Of a DNA stretch of 5,501 nucleotides, positions 1-5,459 are shown piece by piece; the stretch's first letter is position 1, and each line of letters begins with the position of its first letter. Source of the DNA: Acidobacteriota bacterium. Its GTDB lineage: Bacteria; Acidobacteriota; Vicinamibacteria; Vicinamibacterales; 2-12-FULL-66-21. Where the stretch lies: NCBI GenBank assembly GCA_013817065.1, contig JACDDJ010000352.1, positions 1-5,501 on the forward strand, in the 5' to 3' direction. The position numbers and the translations under genes are program-made. The notes under the pieces are model-generated. The model did not search any database and was not told the DNA's origin. It was given only the letters and a program-made list of their open reading frames with translations.

Positions 1-181
1 ACTGCACTCCGCCATACGCAAAGGATCGTTCGGTGATCTGATGGCAGATCTGGCTGCCAGCGACATAGAGGTACGCGACGATCGCGGACAATGACGCCGT
101 CCCGAGCCCAGCCGGCGCCGCGACCACGAGCAGCACCCACACCACAGCTCCAACCGTCAACGCGAGCGCGACGTGCCTCAC
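1..181 (-). CDS. DUF2085-type small membrane protein, N-terminal part (runs off the left edge)
   Basis: Sixty codons are readable from a GTG start at 181 to the window edge, with no stop. The N-terminus is strongly hydrophobic: about residues 4-23 are rich in Val, Leu and Ala, and a second apolar stretch covers about 28-42, so one or two membrane segments are likely. These are followed by the motif ICHQITERSF (residues 45-54) and GGVQ. A Cys-His-Gln then Glu-Arg-Ser-Phe pattern is the hallmark I recall for the DUF2085 family, small membrane proteins of unknown function that usually continue into a Cys-rich PxCARC segment, which would lie outside the window. The GTG overlaps the stop of the upstream kinase gene as GTGA, like other junctions here, which supports both the start and membership of the operon. 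No good Shine-Dalgarno is visible, so coupling to the upstream gene is likely. Function is unknown. Confidence 0.8.
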   Translation of the reverse strand, partial: MRHVALALTVGAVVWVLLVVAAPAGLGTASLSAIVAYLYVAGSQICHQITERSFAYGGVQ

Positions 182-1119
182 CTGACTTCGCTGAGCGCGC
201 CAAAATGCTGTTCGTATCGCGCCTTGAATTCGGTCCACGAGTAGGCATGACTCTGGCCGCCGAGGTGCTCGAGCGCGTAGGTGGCCGCCACACTGCCGAT
301 GCGCGCACACACCTCGTACGGTGCTTTGTCGGCCATCCCCTTCAGAAACCCGCCGCGGAATGCGTCGCCGACGCCGGTCGGGTCGACGATCTTATGAGGC
401 GTCACCGCCGGCACGTCGGTGCTGGTGCTCCCCTGCAGGATGGTGCAGCCGTTCTCGCCCCTGGTGATGACCAGCGCACCGGCCCGTGACAGCACGCCTG
501 CTTCATCGAGACCAGTCTTCTGACGTATCAGTTCGAACTCGTAGTCATTGCAGATCACGATCGCGGCGCCGGCAATCCCGGACGCCAACTCGTCGCCCGA
601 CATGCGCGCACATTGCTGCCCTGGATCCCAGATGAACGGCAGGGCGAGGGCCCGGCACTCCTCGGCATACTGCACCATCGCGGCCGGATCGTTCGGCGAG
701 ATGATCGCCAGCCGCGCCTCCGGCGCCGTGCGGAACGACAGCTCCGCGGCGTGGGCCATTGCACCCGTGTAGAACGACGCGATCTGGTTGCTCTCGGTGT
801 CGGTGCTGCAGAAGAACGACGCGGTGAACTTGTCGCCGACCACCTTCACGAGCGAGGTGTCGACGCCGGCGGCCTGCAGCCATTGCCGGTACTCACCGAA
901 GTCCTGGCCGGCGGTGCCCATCAAGCGGGGCCGCTGCCCGAGCAGCGCCAGCGTGTAGGCGATGTTGGGCGCGCAGCCGCCGCGCCGCTTGTCCATGGTG
1001 TCGACGAGAAAGCTCAGACTCACCCGGTTCATGTGCTCCGGCAGGAAGTGCTCGGTGAACTTGCCCGGAAACGACATCAGGTAGTCGTACGCGATCGACC
1101 CGGTGATGATGATGCTCAT
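178..1119 (-). CDS. PfkB-family kinase, adenosine-kinase-like
   Basis: This is a 313-residue protein of normal length for the ribokinase/PfkB family, which phosphorylates sugars or nucleosides with ATP in the cytoplasm. It opens with a beta-strand and substrate loop (IIITGSIAYDYL, residues 3-14). It carries the GGCAPNIA glycine-rich substrate segment (47-54), a TRGENG strand-turn near 219-224, and the C-terminal signature DPTGVGDAFRGGF (246-258), whose Asp252 is the expected catalytic base with the anion-hole glycines next to it. GVGD rather than GAGD, together with the DxxGVGDAFR context, resembles bacterial adenosine kinases more than ribokinases or fructokinases. Adenosine is therefore the best substrate guess, but a sugar substrate cannot be excluded. 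ATG 1119 lies 3 nt after the stop of the nucleoside phosphorylase gene, and a GGAAAG at 1132-1137 may act as a distant ribosome site. The pairing with that phosphorylase supports a role in purine nucleoside salvage. Confidence 0.9.
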   Translation of the reverse strand: MSIIITGSIAYDYLMSFPGKFTEHFLPEHMNRVSLSFLVDTMDKRRGGCAPNIAYTLALLGQRPRLMGTAGQDFGEYRQWLQAAGVDTSLVKVVGDKFTASFFCSTDTESNQIASFYTGAMAHAAELSFRTAPEARLAIISPNDPAAMVQYAEECRALALPFIWDPGQQCARMSGDELASGIAGAAIVICNDYEFELIRQKTGLDEAGVLSRAGALVITRGENGCTILQGSTSTDVPAVTPHKIVDPTGVGDAFRGGFLKGMADKAPYEVCARIGSVAATYALEHLGGQSHAYSWTEFKARYEQHFGALSEVR

Positions 1120-1122
1120 GAT

Positions 1123-1980
1123 CTAGAGATACTTTCCGACCAGCGGCGCGAGCCGCGATTTTGCCTCGGCGGAGATCGCCTCCGGCCGGGTGATGATGGC
1201 GTGCTTCAGTGCGGTCGCACATTCGCAGCTCCGCTCGAACGGCAACGCATCGACCGCGCCGGCGATCACCTGCTGCGCCGTCCGTGCGTTCTCCACGAGA
1301 TTGGCGACGACCATGTCGACAGTCACGTGGTCATGCGACGGATGCCAGCAGTCATAGTCGGTGACGAGCGCGATCGTCGCGTAGCAGATCTCCGCCTCGC
1401 GCGCGAGCTTGGCCTCCTGGAGATTCGTCATGCCGATGACGTCCATCCCCCAGGACCGGTACAGATTCGACTCGGCGAGCGTTGAGAATTGCGGACCTTC
1501 CATGCAGACGTAGGTGCCGCCCTTGTGGACCGTCGCGCCGGCGGCCTTCGCCGAGCGGAACGCGATCTCGCTCAACGGCGAACAGAACGGGTGCGCGAAG
1601 CCGACGTGAGCGACCAGCCCGCCTCCGAAGAAAGTGGAGATGCGGCCGCGCGTCCGGTCCATGAACTGGTCCGGGATGACGAGGTCCATTGGACTGTAAC
1701 CCTCCTTCAGGCTTCCGACTGCGCTGGCCGACAGGATGTACTCGACACCGAGCGTCTTGAACCCGAAGATGTTGGCGCGGTAGTTCAACTCGGACGGCGT
1801 GAAGCGGTGACCGGCGCCATGCCGCGCCAGAAATGCGACGCGCTTACCGCGCAGCGTGCCGACCACGTAGGGCGCCGACGGCTCGCCGAAGGGGGTGGTG
1901 ACGCTGCGCTCTTCCCGGTCCGTGAGTTCGGCCATGTCATACAGGCCGCTGCCGCCGATGATCCCGATCGTGATGCTCAT
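1123..1980 (-). CDS. mtnP: S-methyl-5'-thioadenosine phosphorylase (PNP/MTAP family 2)
   Basis: A 285-residue enzyme that splits 5'-methylthioadenosine with phosphate into adenine and 5-methylthioribose-1-phosphate, the salvage step for the by-product of polyamine and related SAM-consuming pathways. The visible motifs are the phosphate-binding GGSG loop (9-12), RHGAGH (53-58), the purine/sugar segment MEGPQFSTLAES (160-171), GMTNLQEAKLAREAEICYA (183-201) and DYDCWH (208-213). Two aspartates in DYD are typical of 6-aminopurine-specific MTAPs, whereas inosine/guanosine PNPs have Asn in this region. The frame stays open upstream to 2259, but the true start is ATG 1980. The family N-terminus (ITIGIIGGSGLYD) begins there, a GGAA lies 8 nt upstream, and the ATG overlaps the preceding stop as ATGA. 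The upstream extension is Arg-rich shadow of the hydrolase gene. Activity on adenosine or 5'-deoxyadenosine is possible. Confidence 0.93.
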   Translation of the reverse strand: MSITIGIIGGSGLYDMAELTDREERSVTTPFGEPSAPYVVGTLRGKRVAFLARHGAGHRFTPSELNYRANIFGFKTLGVEYILSASAVGSLKEGYSPMDLVIPDQFMDRTRGRISTFFGGGLVAHVGFAHPFCSPLSEIAFRSAKAAGATVHKGGTYVCMEGPQFSTLAESNLYRSWGMDVIGMTNLQEAKLAREAEICYATIALVTDYDCWHPSHDHVTVDMVVANLVENARTAQQVIAGAVDALPFERSCECATALKHAIITRPEAISAEAKSRLAPLVGKYL

Positions 1981-2819
1981 GCGAGGGGTTCCACGTACTT
2001 CCTGCCGTCCTTCTCGCGGATGTAACCCGCGGCCACCTTCGGATCGTGTTCGAAGAAAATCAGATACTCCCGGTCGATCGCCTCGCGCACGAACGCGCGC
2101 TTGAACGCCAGCGTCTCCATCGGGTAGAGGTCGTAGCCCATGATCCAGGGCTCGTCGACGTGCGCGGTCGTCGGGATCATGTCGGCGGTAAACACGGCCG
2201 TCCGCCCGCCGGATTCGATCATCACCACCTGATGGCTGCGAGCGTGGCCGCCGGTCCACCGGACGCGAACGCCGGGCATGATCTCGGCGTCACCGCTGAC
2301 GAGGTCCAGCACGCCGGCGGTCTCGAGCGGGACGAAGTCGTCCTGCAGATAGCTGGCGCGGTTCCGCTCGTGCGGATGCGTCGCATCCGCCCACTCCTGG
2401 TCGCGGACGACGTAGCGCGCGTTGGGAAAGGTCGGACGGATCTCGCCCGAGACGCTGCGCGTCGTGAAGCCGCCCGCGTGGTCGAAGTGGAGATGGGATG
2501 CGAGCGCGATCTCGATGTCCCCCACCGAGAGGCCCGCGTCCGCCAGCGAGTGGACGATATTGCGGTGGCGGTCAATCGCGTAGATGTCCGTGCTCTTCGC
2601 GTCCATCTTGTTGCCCGCCCCCGCATCGATCACCATCGTCTGCTTCCCGCGGACGAGGAGCGGGCGCATTGCCAGCGCGATGCGATTGCGGTCGTCGGCC
2701 GGCGCGCGCCGCTCCCACAGCGGCTTCGGCACGACCCCGAACATGGCGCCGCCATCGAGACGGAAGTAGCCGTCGAAGAGAGACGTGAGTTCGAGATCGC
2801 CGAGGCGGATCGCGCTCAC
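1977..2819 (-). CDS. Metallo-beta-lactamase-fold hydrolase (lactonase / organophosphate-hydrolase-like subgroup)
   Basis: A 280-residue protein with a complete dinuclear-metal set. It has HLHFDH at 109-114 (His109, His111, Asp113, His114), His192 in TGGHARSHQ, Asp213 in FTADM and His258 in FFEHD. This layout matches the MBL superfamily branch that includes AHL lactonases and methyl-parathion-hydrolase-like enzymes. The N-terminal DGGAMFGVVPKPLW segment (22-35) is, from memory, common in uncharacterised members of that branch. No signal peptide or membrane segment is visible, so it is probably cytoplasmic. Reaction and substrate are not deducible: lactone, ester or thioester hydrolysis are all possible. 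The start is GTG 2819, overlapping the epimerase stop as GTGA, with only a weak AGG 4 nt upstream. Its stop overlaps the phosphorylase start as ATGA. The position between methylmalonyl-CoA genes and nucleoside salvage suggests a housekeeping or metabolite-repair role rather than antibiotic resistance. Confidence 0.9.
   Translation of the reverse strand: MSAIRLGDLELTSLFDGYFRLDGGAMFGVVPKPLWERRAPADDRNRIALAMRPLLVRGKQTMVIDAGAGNKMDAKSTDIYAIDRHRNIVHSLADAGLSVGDIEIALASHLHFDHAGGFTTRSVSGEIRPTFPNARYVVRDQEWADATHPHERNRASYLQDDFVPLETAGVLDLVSGDAEIMPGVRVRWTGGHARSHQVVMIESGGRTAVFTADMIPTTAHVDEPWIMGYDLYPMETLAFKRAFVREAIDREYLIFFEHDPKVAAGYIREKDGRKYVEPLA
1989..1992 (-). promoter_or_regulatory. Probable ribosome binding site of mtnP
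   Basis: The minus-strand GGAA in this position sits 8 nt before ATG 1980, inside the end of the hydrolase gene. It is only a partial Shine-Dalgarno, but its spacing supports ATG 1980 over the start codons of the long open extension reaching 2259. Confidence 0.45.
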
Positions 2820-3217
2820 TTGACCTGTTTCAACTCGACGAGGACGCCGTGGGCGCTCGCGGGATGGATGAAGGCGACGAGCGAGTTGTGCGCACCGGGC
2901 CGCGGCGTTTCATCAATCAGCCGCACGCCTTTGGTTTTCAGTTCGGCGAGCGCCGCGACGATGTCGTCGACGCGCAGCGCGAGGTGGTGAATGCCGGCGC
3001 CGCGCCGGGCGATGAACTTCGCGATCGGCGAATCGTCGGCCGTGGGTTCGACCAGCTCGATCGCCGCCTCACCGGCCTGGAGAAAGTGGGCGCGCACGCG
3101 CTGCGCCGGCACGTCCTCTGGCGCATCGAGCTCGAGTCCGAGAGCGTCCTTGAAGAACGCCAGCGACGCGTTGAGATCCCCGACCGCGATGCCGATGTGA
3201 TCGATCGTCGCCTTCAC
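2816..3217 (-). CDS. mce: Methylmalonyl-CoA epimerase (VOC/glyoxalase fold)
   Basis: A 133-residue protein, the usual size for the family, that interconverts (S)- and (R)-methylmalonyl-CoA so that B12-dependent mutase can make succinyl-CoA. It shows the two beta-alpha-beta-beta-beta halves of the vicinal-oxygen-chelate fold. The first half opens with IDHIGIAVGDL (5-15), and the second opens with GAGIHHLALRVDDI (73-86) and ends with HGVLVELKQ (123-131). Candidate metal ligands are His7, His78 and Glu128, placed as in known epimerases; a fourth, usually Gln or Glu, is less clear. The start is GTG 3217, giving the family N-terminus directly, with a well-placed GGAG at 3227-3230. It overlaps the MeaB stop as GTGA and its own stop overlaps the hydrolase start as GTGA. 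Adjacency to the mutase chaperone makes the epimerase assignment much stronger than a generic glyoxalase/VOC call. Confidence 0.95.
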   Translation of the reverse strand: MKATIDHIGIAVGDLNASLAFFKDALGLELDAPEDVPAQRVRAHFLQAGEAAIELVEPTADDSPIAKFIARRGAGIHHLALRVDDIVAALAELKTKGVRLIDETPRPGAHNSLVAFIHPASAHGVLVELKQVK

Positions 3218-4161
3218 GCTCGGACACTCCGTTGAAAGATGCCGTCCACGGCCGAGTAGGGGTCCAGTTCGCGACTGGCGATCCGCTCGAGGATCGCCTC
3301 GAACTCACCCGCTTTCAGAATCGACTCCTCGACGTGACGGAGAAAGCGATGGCCGAGAAGCTCGCGCAGGCGCCACTCGGCGCGCGCGCGGCGGCGGCTG
3401 CCCTGCGTCGGCGCGGTGTGTTGCTTGAATCGCTCGATCGTCTCGAGCAGCTCCGGGACACCGCGGCCTGAGGTTGCTTCCGTCTTCATGATTGGCGGAC
3501 GCCAGTCCCCCTCGGCAAACGTATGCAACGACAGCATCGCCTCGATCGACGACACGGTGCGATCCGCGCCTTCGCGATCGGCTTTGTTGACGACGAAGAT
3601 GTCGGCGATTTCCATGATGCCGGCTTTGAGCGCCTGCACCTCGTCGCCGGCCCCGGGGACGAGGGTCACGATCGACACGTCAGCCGTCCGAACGATGTCG
3701 ACCTCGTCCTGCCCGACGCCCACGGTTTCGATGATGACGATGTCTTTGCCGGAGGCGTCGAGTACCGATGCGACTTCGCCGGTCGCGCGGGCGAGGCCAC
3801 CGAGGTGCCCCCGCGTCGCCATGCTACGGATGAACACCCCGTCGTCACCGGTATGCGCCTGCATGCGCACCCGGTCGCCGAGGATGGCGCCGCCGGTGTA
3901 GGGACTGGTTGGATCGACCGCCACCACGCCTACCGTCTGGCCCGTTTTGCGGATCTCGGTGGTCATCCGGTCGACGAGCGTGCTCTTGCCTGCGCCGGGC
4001 GGACCAGTGACGCCCATCAGGTATGCCTGCCCGGTGCGTCCGAAGATGCGGCGGATCAACTCGGCGCCGGAGGGCGCTTCATCTTCGATGAGCGAAATGG
4101 CTCGCGCGATCGCACGCGCGTCGCCGGCGAGAACGCGTTCAGAGAGAGTCGGCCGCGTCAC
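3214..4161 (-). CDS. meaB: Methylmalonyl-CoA mutase-associated GTPase (MeaB/ArgK family)
   Basis: A 315-residue G3E-family P-loop GTPase that binds adenosylcobalamin-dependent methylmalonyl-CoA mutase, gates cofactor loading and protects the enzyme from inactivation. Motifs are in order: Walker A GPPGAGKST (53-61), the family segment VDPTSPYTGGAILGDRVRM (82-100) with the Mg/switch residues, RSMATRGHLGGL (112-123), the switch ETVGVGQDE (145-153), and the guanine-specificity motif NKAD (192-195). The C-terminal helical part (about 255-315) corresponds to the dimerisation arm. QDE occurs where I recall QSE in many MeaB proteins, which may be ordinary variation. The start is GTG 4161, overlapping the dehydrogenase stop as GTGA; only a distant GAGG (4176-4179) could serve as ribosome site, so translational coupling is likely. 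The mutase subunits themselves are not in the window and must be elsewhere. Confidence 0.96.
   Translation of the reverse strand: MTRPTLSERVLAGDARAIARAISLIEDEAPSGAELIRRIFGRTGQAYLMGVTGPPGAGKSTLVDRMTTEIRKTGQTVGVVAVDPTSPYTGGAILGDRVRMQAHTGDDGVFIRSMATRGHLGGLARATGEVASVLDASGKDIVIIETVGVGQDEVDIVRTADVSIVTLVPGAGDEVQALKAGIMEIADIFVVNKADREGADRTVSSIEAMLSLHTFAEGDWRPPIMKTEATSGRGVPELLETIERFKQHTAPTQGSRRRARAEWRLRELLGHRFLRHVEESILKAGEFEAILERIASRELDPYSAVDGIFQRSVRA
3225..3230 (-). promoter_or_regulatory. Probable ribosome binding site of the epimerase gene
   Basis: The minus strand reads GGAGTG here, 7 nt before the GTG start at 3217 and inside the last codons of meaB. This is the best Shine-Dalgarno match in the operon and supports the GTG as the genuine start. 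Confidence 0.6.
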
Positions 4162-5303
4162 TGGGCCAGCAACTGCCTCGCGATGACCAGTCGCTGGATC
4201 TCGCTGGTGCCTTCGCCGATCGTCAGCAGCTTGACGTCGCGGAAGTACTTCTCAGCGGGATAGTCCTTCACGAACCCGTATCCGCCATGGATCTGGACGC
4301 AGTCATCGGCCGCCTTCACGGCAATCTCGCTCGCGAAGAGCTTCGCCATGGCGGACTCCTTCGTCATCCGGACGCCACGGTCCTTCAGATATGCCGCGTG
4401 GTAGGTCAGGAGCCGCGCCGCTTCGATTCGCGTGGCGTTGTCGGCAAGCTTCCATTGGATCGCCTGGAATCCGGCGATCGGCTGTCCGAACTGCTTTCGT
4501 TCCTTCGCGTAAGTGCGAGCCGCCTCGTAAGCGCCCTGGGCGAGACCGACCGAGAGTGCGGCGATGCCGATCCGGCCGGCATCGAGTACCTGCAGCGTGT
4601 TGATGAAGCCCTGACCTTCTTCCCCGAGCAGCGCGTCAGCGGGCAGCCGGCAGTCCTGGAACAGCACCTCGCTCGTGTCGCTGGCGCGCATCCCGAGCTT
4701 GTTCTCTTTCTTGCCCGCGCTCATGCCGGGCGTGCCGTGCTCGAGGACGAACGCGGAAATACCGCGCCGGCTCTTGGTCCGGTCCGACACGGCCATCGCG
4801 ACCATCACGCCGCCGATCTTGCCGTGGGTGATGAAGGTCTTGGATCCATTCAGGACCCAGCTGCCGTCCGCCTGCTTCGCGGCGACGGTGCGCATCCCGG
4901 CCGCATCGCTGCCGGCGCTGGCTTCGGTCAGCCCCCACGCGCCCAGCACTTCACCGGCAACGAGCCGCGGCAGGAACTTCTGCTTCTGTGCATCGTTGCC
5001 GAACATCGCGATGTGAGCGGTGCACAGTCCGTTATGCGCCGCGACCGACAAGGCGATCGACGGGCAGACGCGGGCGAGTTCCTCGATGCAGATGCAGTAA
5101 TCGACTGCCGACATTCCGGAGCCACCGACCGACTCGTCGAACTGGATCCCCATCAGGCCGAGCGCGGCGAGCTTCGGCAGCAGTTCCATCGGGAAGTGCT
5201 GTGCCTCGTCCCACTCCATGACATGGGGCCGCATCTCGGTTTCGGCGAACTCGCGCACCGTGCGGCGCAGCAGTTCCTGTTCCTCGGTCGGCCGGAAGTC
5301 CAT
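4158..5303 (-). CDS. Acyl-CoA dehydrogenase, short-chain/branched-chain type
   Basis: A 381-residue flavoprotein, a typical length, that oxidises an acyl-CoA to the 2,3-enoyl-CoA and passes electrons to electron-transfer flavoprotein. It has an alpha-helical N-domain (about 1-118), then the FAD/substrate signature GLTEASAGSDAAG (124-136). A beta-domain follows to about 225, then the C-terminal helical domain with KERKQFGQPI (267-276). The second family signature spans 337-356 (QIHGGYGF to YFRD). Glu364 in GEGTSEIQ is the expected catalytic base, in the position used by short- and medium-chain enzymes; isovaleryl-CoA dehydrogenase places its base elsewhere. Exact chain length or branching cannot be read from sequence. 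Neighbouring methylmalonyl-CoA genes favour isobutyryl-, 2-methylbutyryl- or butyryl-CoA. ATG 5303 is fixed by an in-frame TGA two codons upstream and by the family-like MDFxxTEEQ start. It is the first gene of the operon and has no clear Shine-Dalgarno. Confidence 0.95.
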   Translation of the reverse strand: MDFRPTEEQELLRRTVREFAETEMRPHVMEWDEAQHFPMELLPKLAALGLMGIQFDESVGGSGMSAVDYCICIEELARVCPSIALSVAAHNGLCTAHIAMFGNDAQKQKFLPRLVAGEVLGAWGLTEASAGSDAAGMRTVAAKQADGSWVLNGSKTFITHGKIGGVMVAMAVSDRTKSRRGISAFVLEHGTPGMSAGKKENKLGMRASDTSEVLFQDCRLPADALLGEEGQGFINTLQVLDAGRIGIAALSVGLAQGAYEAARTYAKERKQFGQPIAGFQAIQWKLADNATRIEAARLLTYHAAYLKDRGVRMTKESAMAKLFASEIAVKAADDCVQIHGGYGFVKDYPAEKYFRDVKLLTIGEGTSEIQRLVIARQLLAQ

Positions 5304-5326
5304 CCATCAAAATCTATCACGGGGGA
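5304..5326 (-). promoter_or_regulatory. Short AT-richer leader before the operon; possible -10 element
   Basis: Between the tandem repeats and ATG 5303 lie only 23 nt. On the minus strand the stretch contains GATAGATTTTGATGG, clearly richer in A/T than its surroundings. TAGATT at 5311-5316 matches four of six positions of a sigma-70 -10 box. No TTGACA-like -35 is found at normal spacing, because that position falls in the repeat array. If this -10 were real, the transcript would start almost at the ATG and be near-leaderless, which agrees with the missing Shine-Dalgarno. The promoter could equally lie in the IS or further upstream. Confidence 0.22.
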
Positions 5327-5420
5327 ACTGACGCTGAGGGTGCGGTCTTACTTCGCTGAGGGTGCGGTCAGACTGACGCTGAGGGTGCGGGCGGACTCAC
5401 GCTGAGGGTGCGGGCAGACT
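5327..5420. repeat. Tandem array of four 22-23 bp units, plus the start of a fifth
   Basis: Units begin at 5327, 5350, 5372 and 5395, and all start with ACT. Each contains the identical 13-mer GCTGAGGGTGCGG, at 5333-5345, 5355-5367, 5378-5390 and 5401-5413. Flanks vary slightly (CTGAC, CTTC, CTGAC and CTCAC before the core; GTCTT, GTCAG, GGCGG and GGCAG at and after its end). Unit 2 is one base shorter. A fifth ACT at 5418-5420 is followed by the IS end instead of a new unit. Period 22-23 bp is about two helical turns. A palindrome GTCAG-A-CTGAC lies at 5367-5377. No open frame or gene is visible. The array sits 23 bp upstream of the operon's first start codon, so it could be an operator array, a repeat-family remnant or simple replication-slippage product. 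Confidence 0.9.
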
Positions 5421-5445
5421 TGAACCGTACCGAAAACCTCGGAGA
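5421..5445. repeat. Putative right terminal inverted repeat of the IS
   Basis: This 25 bp starts with TGAACCG and ends with CGGAGA. The pattern and the TG terminal dinucleotide fit IS3-family ends. Its partner at the far end of the element is outside the window, so the inverted match cannot be confirmed here. Confidence 0.5.
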
Positions 5446-5459
5446 GCGATTAATGTGAG

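Noticed and set aside
613..1485. Long plus-strand open frame of 290 codons
   Set aside because: It lies opposite the kinase and phosphorylase genes and spans their junction, has no family resemblance and shows shadow-type composition.
1981..2259. N-terminal extension of the MTA phosphorylase frame by about 93 residues
   Set aside because: The extension is Arg/Asp-rich, overlaps the metallo-hydrolase gene in another frame and precedes the conserved family N-terminus. ATG 1980 has an ATGA overlap and a GGAA upstream.
1977..2819. Beta-lactam resistance gene
   Set aside because: The HxHxDH motif is shared by the whole MBL superfamily. The layout resembles lactonase/hydrolase branches, there is no signal peptide, and the context is core metabolism.
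2046..2990. Long plus-strand open frame of 314 codons
   Set aside because: It is antisense to the metallo-hydrolase and epimerase genes, which both show intact catalytic motifs.
3523..4263. Plus-strand open frame of 246 codons
   Set aside because: It is antisense to meaB, with Asp/His/Arg-rich low-information composition and no domain.
4287..5405. Long plus-strand open frame of 372 codons opposite the acyl-CoA dehydrogenase
   Set aside because: It is antisense shadow of a high-GC gene: Arg/Ala/His-rich composition, no recognisable domain, and the opposite strand encodes a complete conserved enzyme.
5327..5420. CRISPR array
   Set aside because: The 13-bp cores are separated by only 9-10 bp that are themselves partly conserved. 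There are no unique spacers of normal length and no cas genes.
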